The notes beneath the pieces are model-generated. The model saw nothing but the letters and a program-made list of their open reading frames with translations, searched no databases and was not told where the DNA came from. Position numbers and translations under genes: made by a program. From Bacteroidales bacterium (GTDB taxonomy: Bacteria > Bacteroidota > Bacteroidia > Bacteroidales > UBA932): a stretch of 53,358 bases of DNA. Within the stretch, counting starts at the first letter, position 1, and every line of letters starts with the position of its first letter. Where the stretch lies: contig JAFZBF010000038.1 in NCBI GenBank assembly GCA_017561885.1, positions 1 through 53,358 on the forward strand, written 5' to 3'. Below are positions 1 to 7,940 of the stretch, in pieces.

Positions 1-27
1 AAGCCGACAGTTACGTCGGCTTTTTTT
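1..27. terminator. Intrinsic terminator-like hairpin
   Basis: An 8-bp inverted repeat (AAGCCGAC / GTCGGCTT, 6-nt loop) is followed on the plus strand by a run of T. It could end a plus-strand gene lying left of the window. Read on the minus strand it sits just after the tRNA and could end that transcript too, but its minus-strand T-run would lie outside the window. Confidence 0.7.
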
Positions 28-28
28 G

Positions 29-99
29 TTGAGGTAGACGGACTCGAACCGCCACTAAGAGGACCAGAATCTCTTGTGCTGCCATTACACCATACCTCA
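29..99 (-). tRNA. tRNA-Gln (anticodon CUG)
   Basis: Read on the minus strand this folds as a 71-nt cloverleaf. The acceptor stem TGAGGTA pairs with TACCTCA, the discriminator base is A, the T-loop is GGTTCGAGTCC-like, and the anticodon loop TTCTGGT places CTG at positions 34-36, decoding CAG (Gln). The closing pair of the anticodon stem looks like an A-C mismatch. The 3' CCA is not encoded. It lies 44 nt downstream of ispF on the same strand, so it may be co-transcribed with that gene. Confidence 0.9.
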
Positions 100-143
100 A
101 TGGTAGACCTCGCTGGTCAAAAGTGTGGCAAAGGTATAAAAAA

Positions 144-626
144 TTATTGTTTCTCCAACAAAACTGTTGCATAAGATGCAACTCCTTCTTCTCTTCCCAC
201 AAAACCGAGTTTCTCGGTAGTCGTCGCCTTCACCGAAATGCAGTCACTGTCGACCTTCAGCACGGCGGCGATCTTCTCGCGCATCTGCTGGATGTAAGGG
301 GCGATCTTCGGCCTCTGGAGCAGCAGGGTGATGTCAGCATTCACAAGCTGCCAGCCCTTTCCGGTGACCAGATCCGCCACCCTCGCCAGAAGGATGCAGC
401 TGTCGATATTGGAATACTGTGCGTCAGTATCGGGAAAATGATGACCGATGTCTCCCAGGGCAAGAGCACCGAGCATCGCGTCACAAAGGGCGTGAAGGAT
501 CACGTCACCGTCGGAATGCGCCACGCAGCCCTTCGGGTTGTCGATCTCCACACCTCCGAGTACAAGACGGTATCCTGATGCCAGGACGTGTACGTCATAA
601 CCGTTGCCAACTCTGAAATTGCTCAT
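144..626 (-). CDS. ispF: 2-C-methyl-D-erythritol 2,4-cyclodiphosphate synthase
   Basis: This cytosolic enzyme of the MEP isoprenoid pathway converts CDP-ME 2-phosphate into MEcPP with release of CMP. The protein has 160 residues, the usual family length. The metal ligands D11, H13 (GYDVH) and H45 are present, as are the family blocks AHSDGDV and GDIGHHFPDTD and the C-terminal TTTEKLGFVGR segment. It starts 3 nt after the rsmE stop and is the last protein gene of the long minus-strand run. The pathway assignment is established family knowledge and nothing in the sequence is atypical. Confidence 0.97.
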   Translation of the reverse strand: MSNFRVGNGYDVHVLASGYRLVLGGVEIDNPKGCVAHSDGDVILHALCDAMLGALALGDIGHHFPDTDAQYSNIDSCILLARVADLVTGKGWQLVNADITLLLQRPKIAPYIQQMREKIAAVLKVDSDCISVKATTTEKLGFVGREEGVASYATVLLEKQ

Positions 627-629
627 ATC

Positions 630-1376
630 TTATGTGGTTTGTTGCTTGTCGATGTAATGCAGATAGACAGCGGCCACTGCGGTGAGAGCTGCAGTCTCGA
701 TGCGGAGCCGCGACATCCCGAGAGAGACTGGCTGCCAGCCCTTTTCCACCGCCAGTCTCATTTCCTCACGGCTGAAATCCCCTTCCGGACCAATCATTAT
801 CGCATATCTGTCGCCTCCGGCCCTGCCCAGCGCCTCCCGGATTGAAATCTTCTCAACTCCGAGGAATGCGGTGTCATCGCAGTAGCAGATGAACCTGGCC
901 ACTCCGGAATCGGACTGCCCTGCCAGGAATTCCCTGACGGACACAGCATCGTCCACCTGCGGCACGGCGCCCTTGTGCGACTGCTTGGCAGCTGAAATCA
1001 CAATGCGCTCGCAGCGTTCCTTCTTGAAAACCTTCCGTTCGGAATAATCGCCGAACAGCGGAGATATCCTGTCCACGGCTATCTCTGTCGCCTTCTCGGC
1101 GAACCATTCGAACCGGTCGATGTTCTTCGGTGGAGCCACGGCCATATGCAGTTCGTAGGGATGGGAGCCGTATGCTTCCTCCACCTTCAGGACAGTGAAA
1201 CCCACGGCCTTGGGGGAAGCGTCTTCTATCCTGCATTCGTACAGGCATCCCTGTCCGTCGACAATATGTATGACGTCACCCAAGGTATGCCGCAGCACTC
1301 TGACGCAGTGGTTGCTTTCCTCCCTGTCGAGTGTACGGCCGCCTGCCGCGATGTCCCTTGAATAGAAGAGTTCCAT
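630..1376 (-). CDS. rsmE: 16S rRNA (uracil1498-N3)-methyltransferase
   Basis: RsmE is a SPOUT-class methyltransferase that uses SAM to methylate U1498 of 16S rRNA in the small ribosomal subunit. The 248-residue protein has an N-terminal PUA-like RNA-binding part and a C-terminal trefoil-knot domain. Diagnostic motifs are IGPEGDFS at residues 195-202 and LGMSRLRIETA at 219-229, which form the SAM-binding knot. It is separated by 3 nt from both tsaC upstream and ispF downstream, so translational coupling in one operon is likely. Confidence 0.95.
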   Translation of the reverse strand: MELFYSRDIAAGGRTLDREESNHCVRVLRHTLGDVIHIVDGQGCLYECRIEDASPKAVGFTVLKVEEAYGSHPYELHMAVAPPKNIDRFEWFAEKATEIAVDRISPLFGDYSERKVFKKERCERIVISAAKQSHKGAVPQVDDAVSVREFLAGQSDSGVARFICYCDDTAFLGVEKISIREALGRAGGDRYAIMIGPEGDFSREEMRLAVEKGWQPVSLGMSRLRIETAALTAVAAVYLHYIDKQQTT

Positions 1377-1379
1377 TAT

Positions 1380-1955
1380 TTATTCCCTGATGACTTTTAT
1401 CTCGCCGTCGAGCCCGACCTTTATGATCTGCGAAGAGACTCCTGTGGCGCCTTCTTCATAGAAGGGATCGACAATGTGATCCACGGCATCCAGTATCGAG
1501 GCGTTGATGTCCTCGAAGGTCGCGGGGGCTTCCTCTCCCGATATGTTGGCTGAAGTGGAGACTATAGCGCCTCCGAAACGGCGGCAGAGCTGCCTGCAGA
1601 ATTCGCTCTGCGGAATCCTGATGCCCACGCTTCCATCTTCCGCCACCACGTTCCCGGCCAGGCCCATCGCCCCGGGATAGATGATAGTCATAGGCTTGTC
1701 ATTGACCTCGATGAGCTCTATCGCCATCTGGGGAATCACTTTGACGTAGCGTCCTATCATATCAGCATCCGCCACGAGGGTTATGAGGCTCTTGGCATCT
1801 TCACGCTCCTTTATCTCAAAAACCCTGGCAACGGCCTCCTCGTCGGCGGCGTCACATCCTATGCCCCATACGGTATCGGTCGGATACAGTATTACGCCTC
1901 CTTCCTTGAGGACCTTGACGGCGGCATCTATTTCCTGTTTGAGATCTTCTTCCAT
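1380..1955 (-). CDS. tsaC: Threonylcarbamoyl-AMP synthase (TsaC/YrdC family)
   Basis: The product makes L-threonylcarbamoyl-AMP from threonine, bicarbonate and ATP, the first step of t6A37 modification of ANN-decoding tRNAs. The protein has 191 residues, the single-domain TsaC form without the extra C-terminal domain of Sua5. The family blocks LYPTDTVWGIGCDA near the N-terminus, KSLITLVAD, and the STSANISGEE segment are all visible. The t6A ATPase gene tsaE lies about 4 kb upstream in the same gene run, which supports a t6A role. A YciO-type paralogue of less certain function is the alternative. Confidence 0.88.
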   Translation of the reverse strand: MEEDLKQEIDAAVKVLKEGGVILYPTDTVWGIGCDAADEEAVARVFEIKEREDAKSLITLVADADMIGRYVKVIPQMAIELIEVNDKPMTIIYPGAMGLAGNVVAEDGSVGIRIPQSEFCRQLCRRFGGAIVSTSANISGEEAPATFEDINASILDAVDHIVDPFYEEGATGVSSQIIKVGLDGEIKVIRE

Positions 1956-1958
1956 AGT

Positions 1959-3089
1959 CTATCTGTATATATATGTGCTGACCGGATAATGGTCAGAGTA
2001 TTTCTCGCGTTTGATTTCGTTGCGGAAAGCCTTGAATTCCTTCGGGTACAGGATATAGTCTATCCTGAGAAGCGGCCAGAGGTATGAGTAGCTGGCGCCG
2101 AATCCCTTGCCCGCCTCTGCAAAACTGTCCTTGCGGCCTTTGCGGAGCTTGTAGTAGGTATATGAAACCGGAGTGTCGTTGAAATCTCCGCATATGACGA
2201 CCGGATGTCCGCATTTGCCGCTGTGTTCAAGGATATCTTCTACCTGCAGGGCACGAAGCCTGTTGGAAACCCTCAGTTTCTCGTGTACTTCCTTGACCTC
2301 GGTTGTCAGCGCACCTTTGACTGCGATGCGCTGTATCAGCCTGGTGAAGGAGATGGTGGCTGACTGCAGATGGCAGTTGTATACCCGGACAATCTCACCG
2401 CCCATATCGATGTCCGCCCAAATGAACATATTGTGGCTGTCGTCGAACTTGATGGTGCCGCTGTCGACGATAGGATATCGGCTAAGAATCACGTTGCCGT
2501 TGTAAATTCTGCTCCCGTAGAAATAATGGTGGCGATAAGGAATGTTCGGGAGAAAATTAGCATACGACTCTTTGCCTACAATATAGAATTCCTGGAGGCA
2601 GATGATGTCGGGATTCTCCTCCCTGAGAAAATTCTCTATCCTGACGGTATTGGCCGCATATTCCAATCCGTCCCTGGAGAGCTGCATATGGCCGAGGTTG
2701 TATGTAAGAATCTTGAACGGCTTCCCGTCCGGCTCCTGCTCGTCCTTGCTTATCTTGAAGAAAAGGTCGGCATAGAACAGCGTGGGCAGCATGGCGACCA
2801 GCGTAAGGAAAGCCACAGCCTTGAGCCTGAAAAGAGCAATAAGCAGTATAATCAGGTTGAAGAACAGTATCGGAATGAAATACAGGCCGAAAAACATCAG
2901 CACTGAGGACAGTTCAGACGGTGGCAGATACACCGAGATATATGACAGGAAAAGAGCTATGGCCCCTATCAGTGCGAACAGTTTCAACAGGAAATCCTTG
3001 AGAGAAAAGCGGCTGAACATCTGTTCTTTTTTGCCGGCTTTTCCCCATTGGGATTCTGTTTTGTTCTGATATTTGTGTACCCTCGGCAT
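1959..3089 (-). CDS. Membrane-anchored endonuclease/exonuclease/phosphatase-family protein
   Basis: The 376-residue protein has three hydrophobic segments in the N-terminal third (about residues 36-53, 64-88 and 91-107), followed by an EEP-fold catalytic domain. The domain carries the usual motifs in order: ILTYNLG, DIICLQEF with the metal-binding Glu, VVICGDFND, and SDHYPV near the C-terminus with the catalytic His. EEP proteins are metal-dependent phosphodiesterases or phosphatases acting on nucleic acids, phospholipids or inositides. The substrate here is unknown. The membrane anchor argues against a DNA-repair role. Translation might instead start at the Met near residue 24. It is 3 nt from the rhomboid gene and 3 nt from tsaC. 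Confidence 0.85.
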   Translation of the reverse strand: MPRVHKYQNKTESQWGKAGKKEQMFSRFSLKDFLLKLFALIGAIALFLSYISVYLPPSELSSVLMFFGLYFIPILFFNLIILLIALFRLKAVAFLTLVAMLPTLFYADLFFKISKDEQEPDGKPFKILTYNLGHMQLSRDGLEYAANTVRIENFLREENPDIICLQEFYIVGKESYANFLPNIPYRHHYFYGSRIYNGNVILSRYPIVDSGTIKFDDSHNMFIWADIDMGGEIVRVYNCHLQSATISFTRLIQRIAVKGALTTEVKEVHEKLRVSNRLRALQVEDILEHSGKCGHPVVICGDFNDTPVSYTYYKLRKGRKDSFAEAGKGFGASYSYLWPLLRIDYILYPKEFKAFRNEIKREKYSDHYPVSTYIYR

Positions 3090-3092
3090 AGT

Positions 3093-3740
3093 CTAGTAAT
3101 ACAGTCTTTTTTTCTTTTTCCAGTAAAGGATCAGCAGCAGGCCGAAAAGCATACCGCCCAGATGGGCGAAGTGCGCTATGTTGCCTCCCATTCCTGTAAT
3201 GCCGGTGACAAGTTCTATGGCTCCGAATATTATTACGAACCATTTGGCCTTCATCGCCACGGGCGGGAAGATGAGCTGAAGCACCTGGTTGGGAAAGAGC
3301 ATGGCATAGCCAAGCAGCACGCCGTAGATGGCTCCGGAAGCTCCGACTGTGGGAACCGCTTTCAGCGAAGCTGCCTTCGCAACCTCTCCTATCGCCTCGA
3401 GATGCTCTATCTGGAGATGCATCACGAGATTGTGGCAGAGTGCCGCTCCGAGGCCTGTGACGAAATAGAACAGCAGGAACTTCTTGTCGCCCCACACCCT
3501 TTCAAGCGCAGTACCGAAGATCATCAAGGTGTACATATTGAAGAACAGATGCCAGAAGCCTCCGTGCATAAACATATGCGTCACCATCTGATACCACCTG
3601 AAATACTGGGATTCAAAAGGGAAAAGGGCCAAGTACTGGTATGCCGTATCGCCGATCAGCATAGTGCCGACCAGCATTATCGTATTGATAATTATAAGGT
3701 CCTTGACCACTGGGGTCACCATTCTCCAGAAATTGCTCAT
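3093..3740 (-). CDS. Rhomboid-family intramembrane serine protease
   Basis: This 215-residue polytopic membrane protein belongs to the rhomboid family, which cleaves transmembrane substrates within the bilayer. The catalytic Ser is S135 in GASG and the paired His is H193 in AHLGG. H59, H64 and N68 in the second helix match the conserved His and oxyanion-hole Asn of GlpG-type rhomboids, so the enzyme should be active. The start codon overlaps the mutL stop by 4 nt, implying translational coupling. The substrate is unknown. Confidence 0.92.
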   Translation of the reverse strand: MSNFWRMVTPVVKDLIIINTIMLVGTMLIGDTAYQYLALFPFESQYFRWYQMVTHMFMHGGFWHLFFNMYTLMIFGTALERVWGDKKFLLFYFVTGLGAALCHNLVMHLQIEHLEAIGEVAKAASLKAVPTVGASGAIYGVLLGYAMLFPNQVLQLIFPPVAMKAKWFVIIFGAIELVTGITGMGGNIAHFAHLGGMLFGLLLILYWKKKKRLYY

Positions 3741-5458
3741 AACTTCTTCTCCAAATCTTCGTCAGTAAGGATTGTGAATGTCCTGCCACCGGCAGGTGCT
3801 GTATCGGGCTGTCTGCAGCCTAGCAGCTGTCTTACCAACAATTGTGCCCCGGCCCGGTCGATGCTCCCGGAATCGGCGCAGGCTACAGAATGTGCCAATA
3901 TGGCGGCGTCCCGGGCTGCATCGTCTCCCAGTTTTCCCTGCCTTATGTCATCTATTATAGCAGCCACGGCCTCTTCGACACCTTTGCGGTCAGGGTTCAT
4001 TCCGGCCGGCAGGCCATACAGCACTATCGAATTCTGCCCGAGATCCCTAAGGTCGAAGCCCAGTCTTGCAAACAGGTCTGCATTGTCCAGGGCGAGTTCG
4101 TGATCTTCCGGACTCAGGTCCATCGTCAGAGGATACAGAGATTGTTCGGTGACGGGATGTTTTTCTGCCAGCAGGGGGAAATATTCCTCGTAGAGGATTC
4201 TTTCACGAGCCCTCGGCACATCTATCACCATCAGGCCTTCTTCCACCGGCACTGCAATATAGCGGGAACCGAAAGGCATCACCTCACGCTCTGCGGCTGC
4301 CGTCCCGGGATGTGCCGGCACCGGGATGTCGGCCGGAGCCCTGCGTTCCATCTCGAACGGGTCGAACAGAGGGTCATAATCTATCTTCGGAGGTGCCGTG
4401 TAGCGCGGGGCGTCTTTCGAAAGGGAAGGAAACTCCACTGAAGGCACCTGGTCGAAATCCAGGCTCGGAGTGAAAGCATTCTGGCCGAGAGCCTTGCGCA
4501 CAGTCACGCTGAGAATCTCGAATATCATCGGCTCGTCCTCGAACTTCACTTCGGTCTTGGCCGGATGGATGTTCACGTCGACTGCTGACGGATCTACCTC
4601 GAAGAATATGAAATATGACGGGGAAAAACCGTCTTTTAGCAGATGCTCATAGGGTTTGCAGACTGCCTTGTGCAGATAGGGACTGCGGAAATAGCGCCCG
4701 TTTACGAAGAAATACTGGTTACCCTGCACCTTGCGGGCCTCTGCCGGCGCTCCCACGAAACCTCTTATCTTGACCATCGACGTGTCGACCTCGATGTCTA
4801 CCAGCTCCTTGCTCAGACCGACGCCTGCAAAATCGACTATACGCTGCTTTTCGTTGCCCACCGGACGCAGACTGTAGAGAGTCTTGCCGTTATGAAGGAA
4901 AGTGAATGCAATCTCCGGATGGACGATCGCAACCCTCGAAAATTCCTGGACCAGATGCCGAAGTTCGGCAGCGTCCGATTTCAGGAACTTGCGTCTTGCC
5001 GGGGTGTTGTAAAACAGGTCGCGGACCTCGATGCTGCATCCCTTGGGAGTAGAGGCAGGTTCAGCCGAGGTAATCTTCGATTCTGAGCAGTGCACTTCGA
5101 AACCCACTTCATCCTCTTCCCTGCGGGTGCGCAGTATAACTCTCGACACGGCTGCAATAGAAGCGAGAGCCTCGCCTCTGAAACCGTAGGTTATTATCCT
5201 TTCCAGGTCTTCTGCCGATGAAATCTTGGATGTAGCGTGGCGCTCGAAGCACAGCTGCGCGTCTTCCGGGCTCATTCCGGAACCGTTGTCTATGACACGT
5301 ATGGATGTGCGGCCGGAATCTTCCACCACGACGGAGATATTGTCAGCACCTGCATCGATGCTGTTCTCCATCAGTTCCTTGAGCGCAGATGCCGGACGGT
5401 TGACTACCTCTCCCGCTGCTATCAAGTTGGCTATGTTGCCCGGCAGTACGTTGATCAT
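3737..5458 (-). CDS. mutL: DNA mismatch repair protein MutL, degenerate endonuclease motif
   Basis: MutL links MutS mismatch recognition to strand removal. The N-terminal GHKL ATPase half is intact: ENSIDAGAD (E31, N32), DNGSGM (58-63) and GFRGEAL (92-98). A QSLYP segment resembling the clamp-binding motif follows the linker. In the C-terminal dimerization domain the metal-binding DQHAxxE signature is replaced by DVPRARE (residues 413-419), so Gln, His and Ala are lost, and the terminal CPHGRP-like motif is not recognisable. The protein has 573 residues, on the short side for the family. It lies 3 nt after the small membrane-protein gene and overlaps the rhomboid gene. MutL identity is certain; endonuclease activity is doubtful. 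Confidence 0.95.
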   Translation of the reverse strand: MINVLPGNIANLIAAGEVVNRPASALKELMENSIDAGADNISVVVEDSGRTSIRVIDNGSGMSPEDAQLCFERHATSKISSAEDLERIITYGFRGEALASIAAVSRVILRTRREEDEVGFEVHCSESKITSAEPASTPKGCSIEVRDLFYNTPARRKFLKSDAAELRHLVQEFSRVAIVHPEIAFTFLHNGKTLYSLRPVGNEKQRIVDFAGVGLSKELVDIEVDTSMVKIRGFVGAPAEARKVQGNQYFFVNGRYFRSPYLHKAVCKPYEHLLKDGFSPSYFIFFEVDPSAVDVNIHPAKTEVKFEDEPMIFEILSVTVRKALGQNAFTPSLDFDQVPSVEFPSLSKDAPRYTAPPKIDYDPLFDPFEMERRAPADIPVPAHPGTAAAEREVMPFGSRYIAVPVEEGLMVIDVPRARERILYEEYFPLLAEKHPVTEQSLYPLTMDLSPEDHELALDNADLFARLGFDLRDLGQNSIVLYGLPAGMNPDRKGVEEAVAAIIDDIRQGKLGDDAARDAAILAHSVACADSGSIDRAGAQLLVRQLLGCRQPDTAPAGGRTFTILTDEDLEKKL

Positions 5459-5461
5459 TTC

Positions 5462-5857
5462 CTACTGCAGAAGAAGGTTTATGCCCTGGGTGAAGTAATA
5501 TACGGCGATGAAGGCCAGCAAGAGTGACACTATGATAATTATCGTCCTCACCTTGGTGTTGCCGGTCTTGCGGCGGTTGTTGTCCAGACCGTTGCGGTAT
5601 GCGTCGCGGATCAGCACGCCCGGAACATATCCGTCGCGGAGGTGGTTCTTGACCTCAGGCTTTCCGGTCTCGCCCTTGGCATCTGTCCCTGAAGCTTCTG
5701 CCGCCTCATCGTCTTTGCCTTCCCAAGGTTTCTTGGGGTCGTACTCCTTGCCATACTTGGCATAACGCTCTTTCATCTTCTCCTCCTTCTCGTTCCAGTA
5801 GCGGGGTTCATAATGGAATACCCTGTGTTTAGGTGTAGGTAAAAAACTGATGCCCAT
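5462..5857 (-). CDS. Small protein with a C-terminal membrane anchor, unknown function
   Basis: The product is a 131-residue protein that I cannot assign to a function. The first 100 residues are highly charged and likely cytosolic: a Tyr/Arg-rich start, a Lys/Glu-rich stretch, and an Ala/Gly/Glu-rich linker. The last 25-30 residues form one hydrophobic helix (about 105-122) near the C-terminus, giving a tail-anchored topology. It lies between tsaE (12 nt) and mutL (3 nt) in the same run and is surely translated. No catalytic motif is visible. Confidence 0.75.
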   Translation of the reverse strand: MGISFLPTPKHRVFHYEPRYWNEKEEKMKERYAKYGKEYDPKKPWEGKDDEAAEASGTDAKGETGKPEVKNHLRDGYVPGVLIRDAYRNGLDNNRRKTGNTKVRTIIIIVSLLLAFIAVYYFTQGINLLLQ

Positions 5858-5869
5858 AATATCTTGTCT

Positions 5870-6292
5870 TTAATCGTTGTCTATCTCAATAATCCTGCTT
5901 TCATCACCCGTAGCGGTGATCTTTACGTTCAATGTCTCTTCCGGGAGCAGCTGCTCGACTTTCTCCGGCCACTCTATCAGACAGAGACTTCCGGAATAAA
6001 GGTACTCCTCGAACCCGATGTCCGCCGCTTCCTTGACAGTGTCTATGCGGTAGAAATCGAAATGGAAGATACTGTCCCCGTCTGCCGCGCGGTATTCATT
6101 CACAATCGTGAAAGTCGGACTGCAGACATCGTCCTCGACTCCGAAATACCTGCACAGCGCACTGATGAAGGTAGTCTTACCTGCGCCCATGCTGCCATAG
6201 AAAGCCACTATCCTGTTTTCTCCCAGCACGGCCGCGAACTCTTTCGCCGCCGCATCGATATTCTCCAGACTGTCTATGGCTATGGTTTTCAT
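5870..6292 (-). CDS. tsaE: tRNA t6A biosynthesis ATPase TsaE
   Basis: TsaE is the small P-loop ATPase that works with TsaB and TsaD in transferring the threonylcarbamoyl group to A37 of tRNA. The protein has 140 residues, a normal length. The Walker A motif GSMGAGKT lies at residues 33-40, and downstream come the family's DFYRID block and an EWPE motif. The start codon overlaps the stop of the MtaA-like gene by 4 nt. tsaC lies in the same run; tsaB and tsaD are not in the window. Confidence 0.95.
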   Translation of the reverse strand: MKTIAIDSLENIDAAAKEFAAVLGENRIVAFYGSMGAGKTTFISALCRYFGVEDDVCSPTFTIVNEYRAADGDSIFHFDFYRIDTVKEAADIGFEEYLYSGSLCLIEWPEKVEQLLPEETLNVKITATGDESRIIEIDND

Positions 6293-7290
6293 CTTCCTTT
6301 GTTAAAGTCATCCAATGCCCTGTAGAAGGCTTCGATATTGGCCGGAGTCACACCCGGAGGAGTATCGCAACCTGATGACAACACAAAGTTAGGATATTTT
6401 GCCGTTTGTTGCAGAAGTTCGCCCGTGGCTTTGTACATTTCCTCAGGACCGGCCTGCTTGAACATAGAAACCGGGTCGATGTTGCCGAACACCAGAGCGT
6501 CCTCAGGGCAGTCCTCCAAGGCCTTCAGCATATCGATCTTGTTGCCGAAGTGGAAGCCCCAGGCACCTGTGGCAACCATAGCCTCGGTGCAGTGGCCGGT
6601 GTTTCCGCAGTTGTGGAGCACCACGGCAAAAGTTTCGTCCTGCACGGCGTCGACAATCTTCTTCACATACGGAGTGCACCACATCATATCATCCTCGTTC
6701 GACAGCAGGCCCGAAGCAGGCTCGGCCATCAGCACTGCAGGACAGCCTGTTTCCTTTATGGCCTTCACGTAGTTGAGCAGGAATTCTGTGCATTTGTCGA
6801 GCAGCACGGTCATAACCTCCGGCTCGATGTAGATGCCCATCATGATTTCCGTCATACCGTAGAGACGGCCTGCGAGGGAGAAGGGGCCTATGCATCCTGC
6901 GAAGACAGGCTTCGGCAATGACGTTGCGAGCTTGTCGGCCTTGAGGTACTCCGGCACCCTGCCTGCATCCAGCGACGGCACCTTGAGAGCCTTGATGGCT
7001 GCTGCATCTTCCACCAGACGGCCTTCTATCGATGGTATAGCCTCATAGCTGAAGGATACGTTCGCCCCGAAAGCCTGGGCCTCCACGCTGAGGTCCATGA
7101 TGGTGGTCATCGCCGCGGGCTGAGGATATTTTTCGCACAGGGCCCTGACGGCCTCATAGTGCACCTGGCCTGAGCATACTGCTTCCTTGACATTGTAGCC
7201 GAGCATCTCGATGCCCGGGTGTGTCATTACGGGAACGGCCGCCCTCCCGGGGGACGACAATATTTCTTTCTTCCAGTCGTTGACGTTCAT
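6289..7290 (-). CDS. MtaA/CmuA-type (URO-D fold) corrinoid methyltransferase
   Basis: This 333-residue URO-D superfamily protein resembles MtaA/MtbA, which move a methyl group between a corrinoid protein and a thiol. Zinc-ligand candidates are intact: H226-x-C228 (LHNCGNT) and C308 in SSGCDTPPG. It overlaps tsaE by 4 nt and the activation-domain gene by 4 nt, and the corrinoid protein gene is next upstream, so the three form a corrinoid methyl-transfer unit. Since this organism is not a methanogen, the thiol acceptor is probably not coenzyme M; homocysteine is one possibility, but this is inference. Confidence 0.85.
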   Translation of the reverse strand: MNVNDWKKEILSSPGRAAVPVMTHPGIEMLGYNVKEAVCSGQVHYEAVRALCEKYPQPAAMTTIMDLSVEAQAFGANVSFSYEAIPSIEGRLVEDAAAIKALKVPSLDAGRVPEYLKADKLATSLPKPVFAGCIGPFSLAGRLYGMTEIMMGIYIEPEVMTVLLDKCTEFLLNYVKAIKETGCPAVLMAEPASGLLSNEDDMMWCTPYVKKIVDAVQDETFAVVLHNCGNTGHCTEAMVATGAWGFHFGNKIDMLKALEDCPEDALVFGNIDPVSMFKQAGPEEMYKATGELLQQTAKYPNFVLSSGCDTPPGVTPANIEAFYRALDDFNKGR

Positions 7291-7937
7291 TTCTTTATGT
7301 TTTTCAAACGGTTTTTATAACAGTCCTTGCGGCCGCATATCGCGCAGCCGTATTCCCTTTTCTCGACTTTTTCGCCCACCGAGACGATGCCGCTCACCGA
7401 CTTGATGGGGTACATCAGGCAGGAGTCGTTGAGGCGCACCCCGCAAGTATCGCCCCCGAAACGCGAGAAGATCTCCCTCTGTTCGGAAAGCACCCAGCCG
7501 CAGTAGCCGGGACTGTAGGGGTTGCTCACACCCAGTCCGGCATAGTCGGCTTCGATGGCCTTTACGCATTCCCTGACTGTGGCTTCGGCAATCTCGCTGC
7601 CGATAAGGTCGGCCGCATAGACCTTCACTATGTCGCCTTCCTCCGCTATCCTGTTGATCTCCTCCTGGAACTCCATACCGGCCGTCGCTATGAAAAGCAG
7701 ATACTTGTCGGCGCCGGAAAGGCCCTTCATTATGATGCCCTTCGGGGTCAGTCCTTCTATGGTGGATTCAATGTATCGGAACTGAGGACGGCAGACCGGG
7801 GCGAACCGCTCGAGCAGCGCTTCGACCACGGCCTTCATATCTTCAGCAGGCGCGCTCGGGTCAGGATAGCCCATCGAACGATAGATCTCGCTCATATCGA
7901 GCTTGATGTCCTGAAAGGTCATCCTGCGGAAGTACAT
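7287..7937 (-). CDS. Stand-alone B12-dependent methionine synthase activation-domain protein
   Basis: The 216-residue protein corresponds to the C-terminal reactivation module of cobalamin-dependent methionine synthase (MetH), which binds SAM and reductively methylates cob(II)alamin. The family signature is visible: NPYSPGYCGW, an EQREIF segment, CGVRLND and MYPIKSVSGI. It ends with a Cys cluster, C-A-I-C then K-D-C, of the kind that may bind Fe-S or zinc. The gene overlaps the MtaA-like gene by 4 nt and is 3 nt from the corrinoid-protein gene. Its likely job is reactivation of that corrinoid protein. Confidence 0.85.
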   Translation of the reverse strand: MYFRRMTFQDIKLDMSEIYRSMGYPDPSAPAEDMKAVVEALLERFAPVCRPQFRYIESTIEGLTPKGIIMKGLSGADKYLLFIATAGMEFQEEINRIAEEGDIVKVYAADLIGSEIAEATVRECVKAIEADYAGLGVSNPYSPGYCGWVLSEQREIFSRFGGDTCGVRLNDSCLMYPIKSVSGIVSVGEKVEKREYGCAICGRKDCYKNRLKNIKK

Positions 7938-7940
7938 AAC

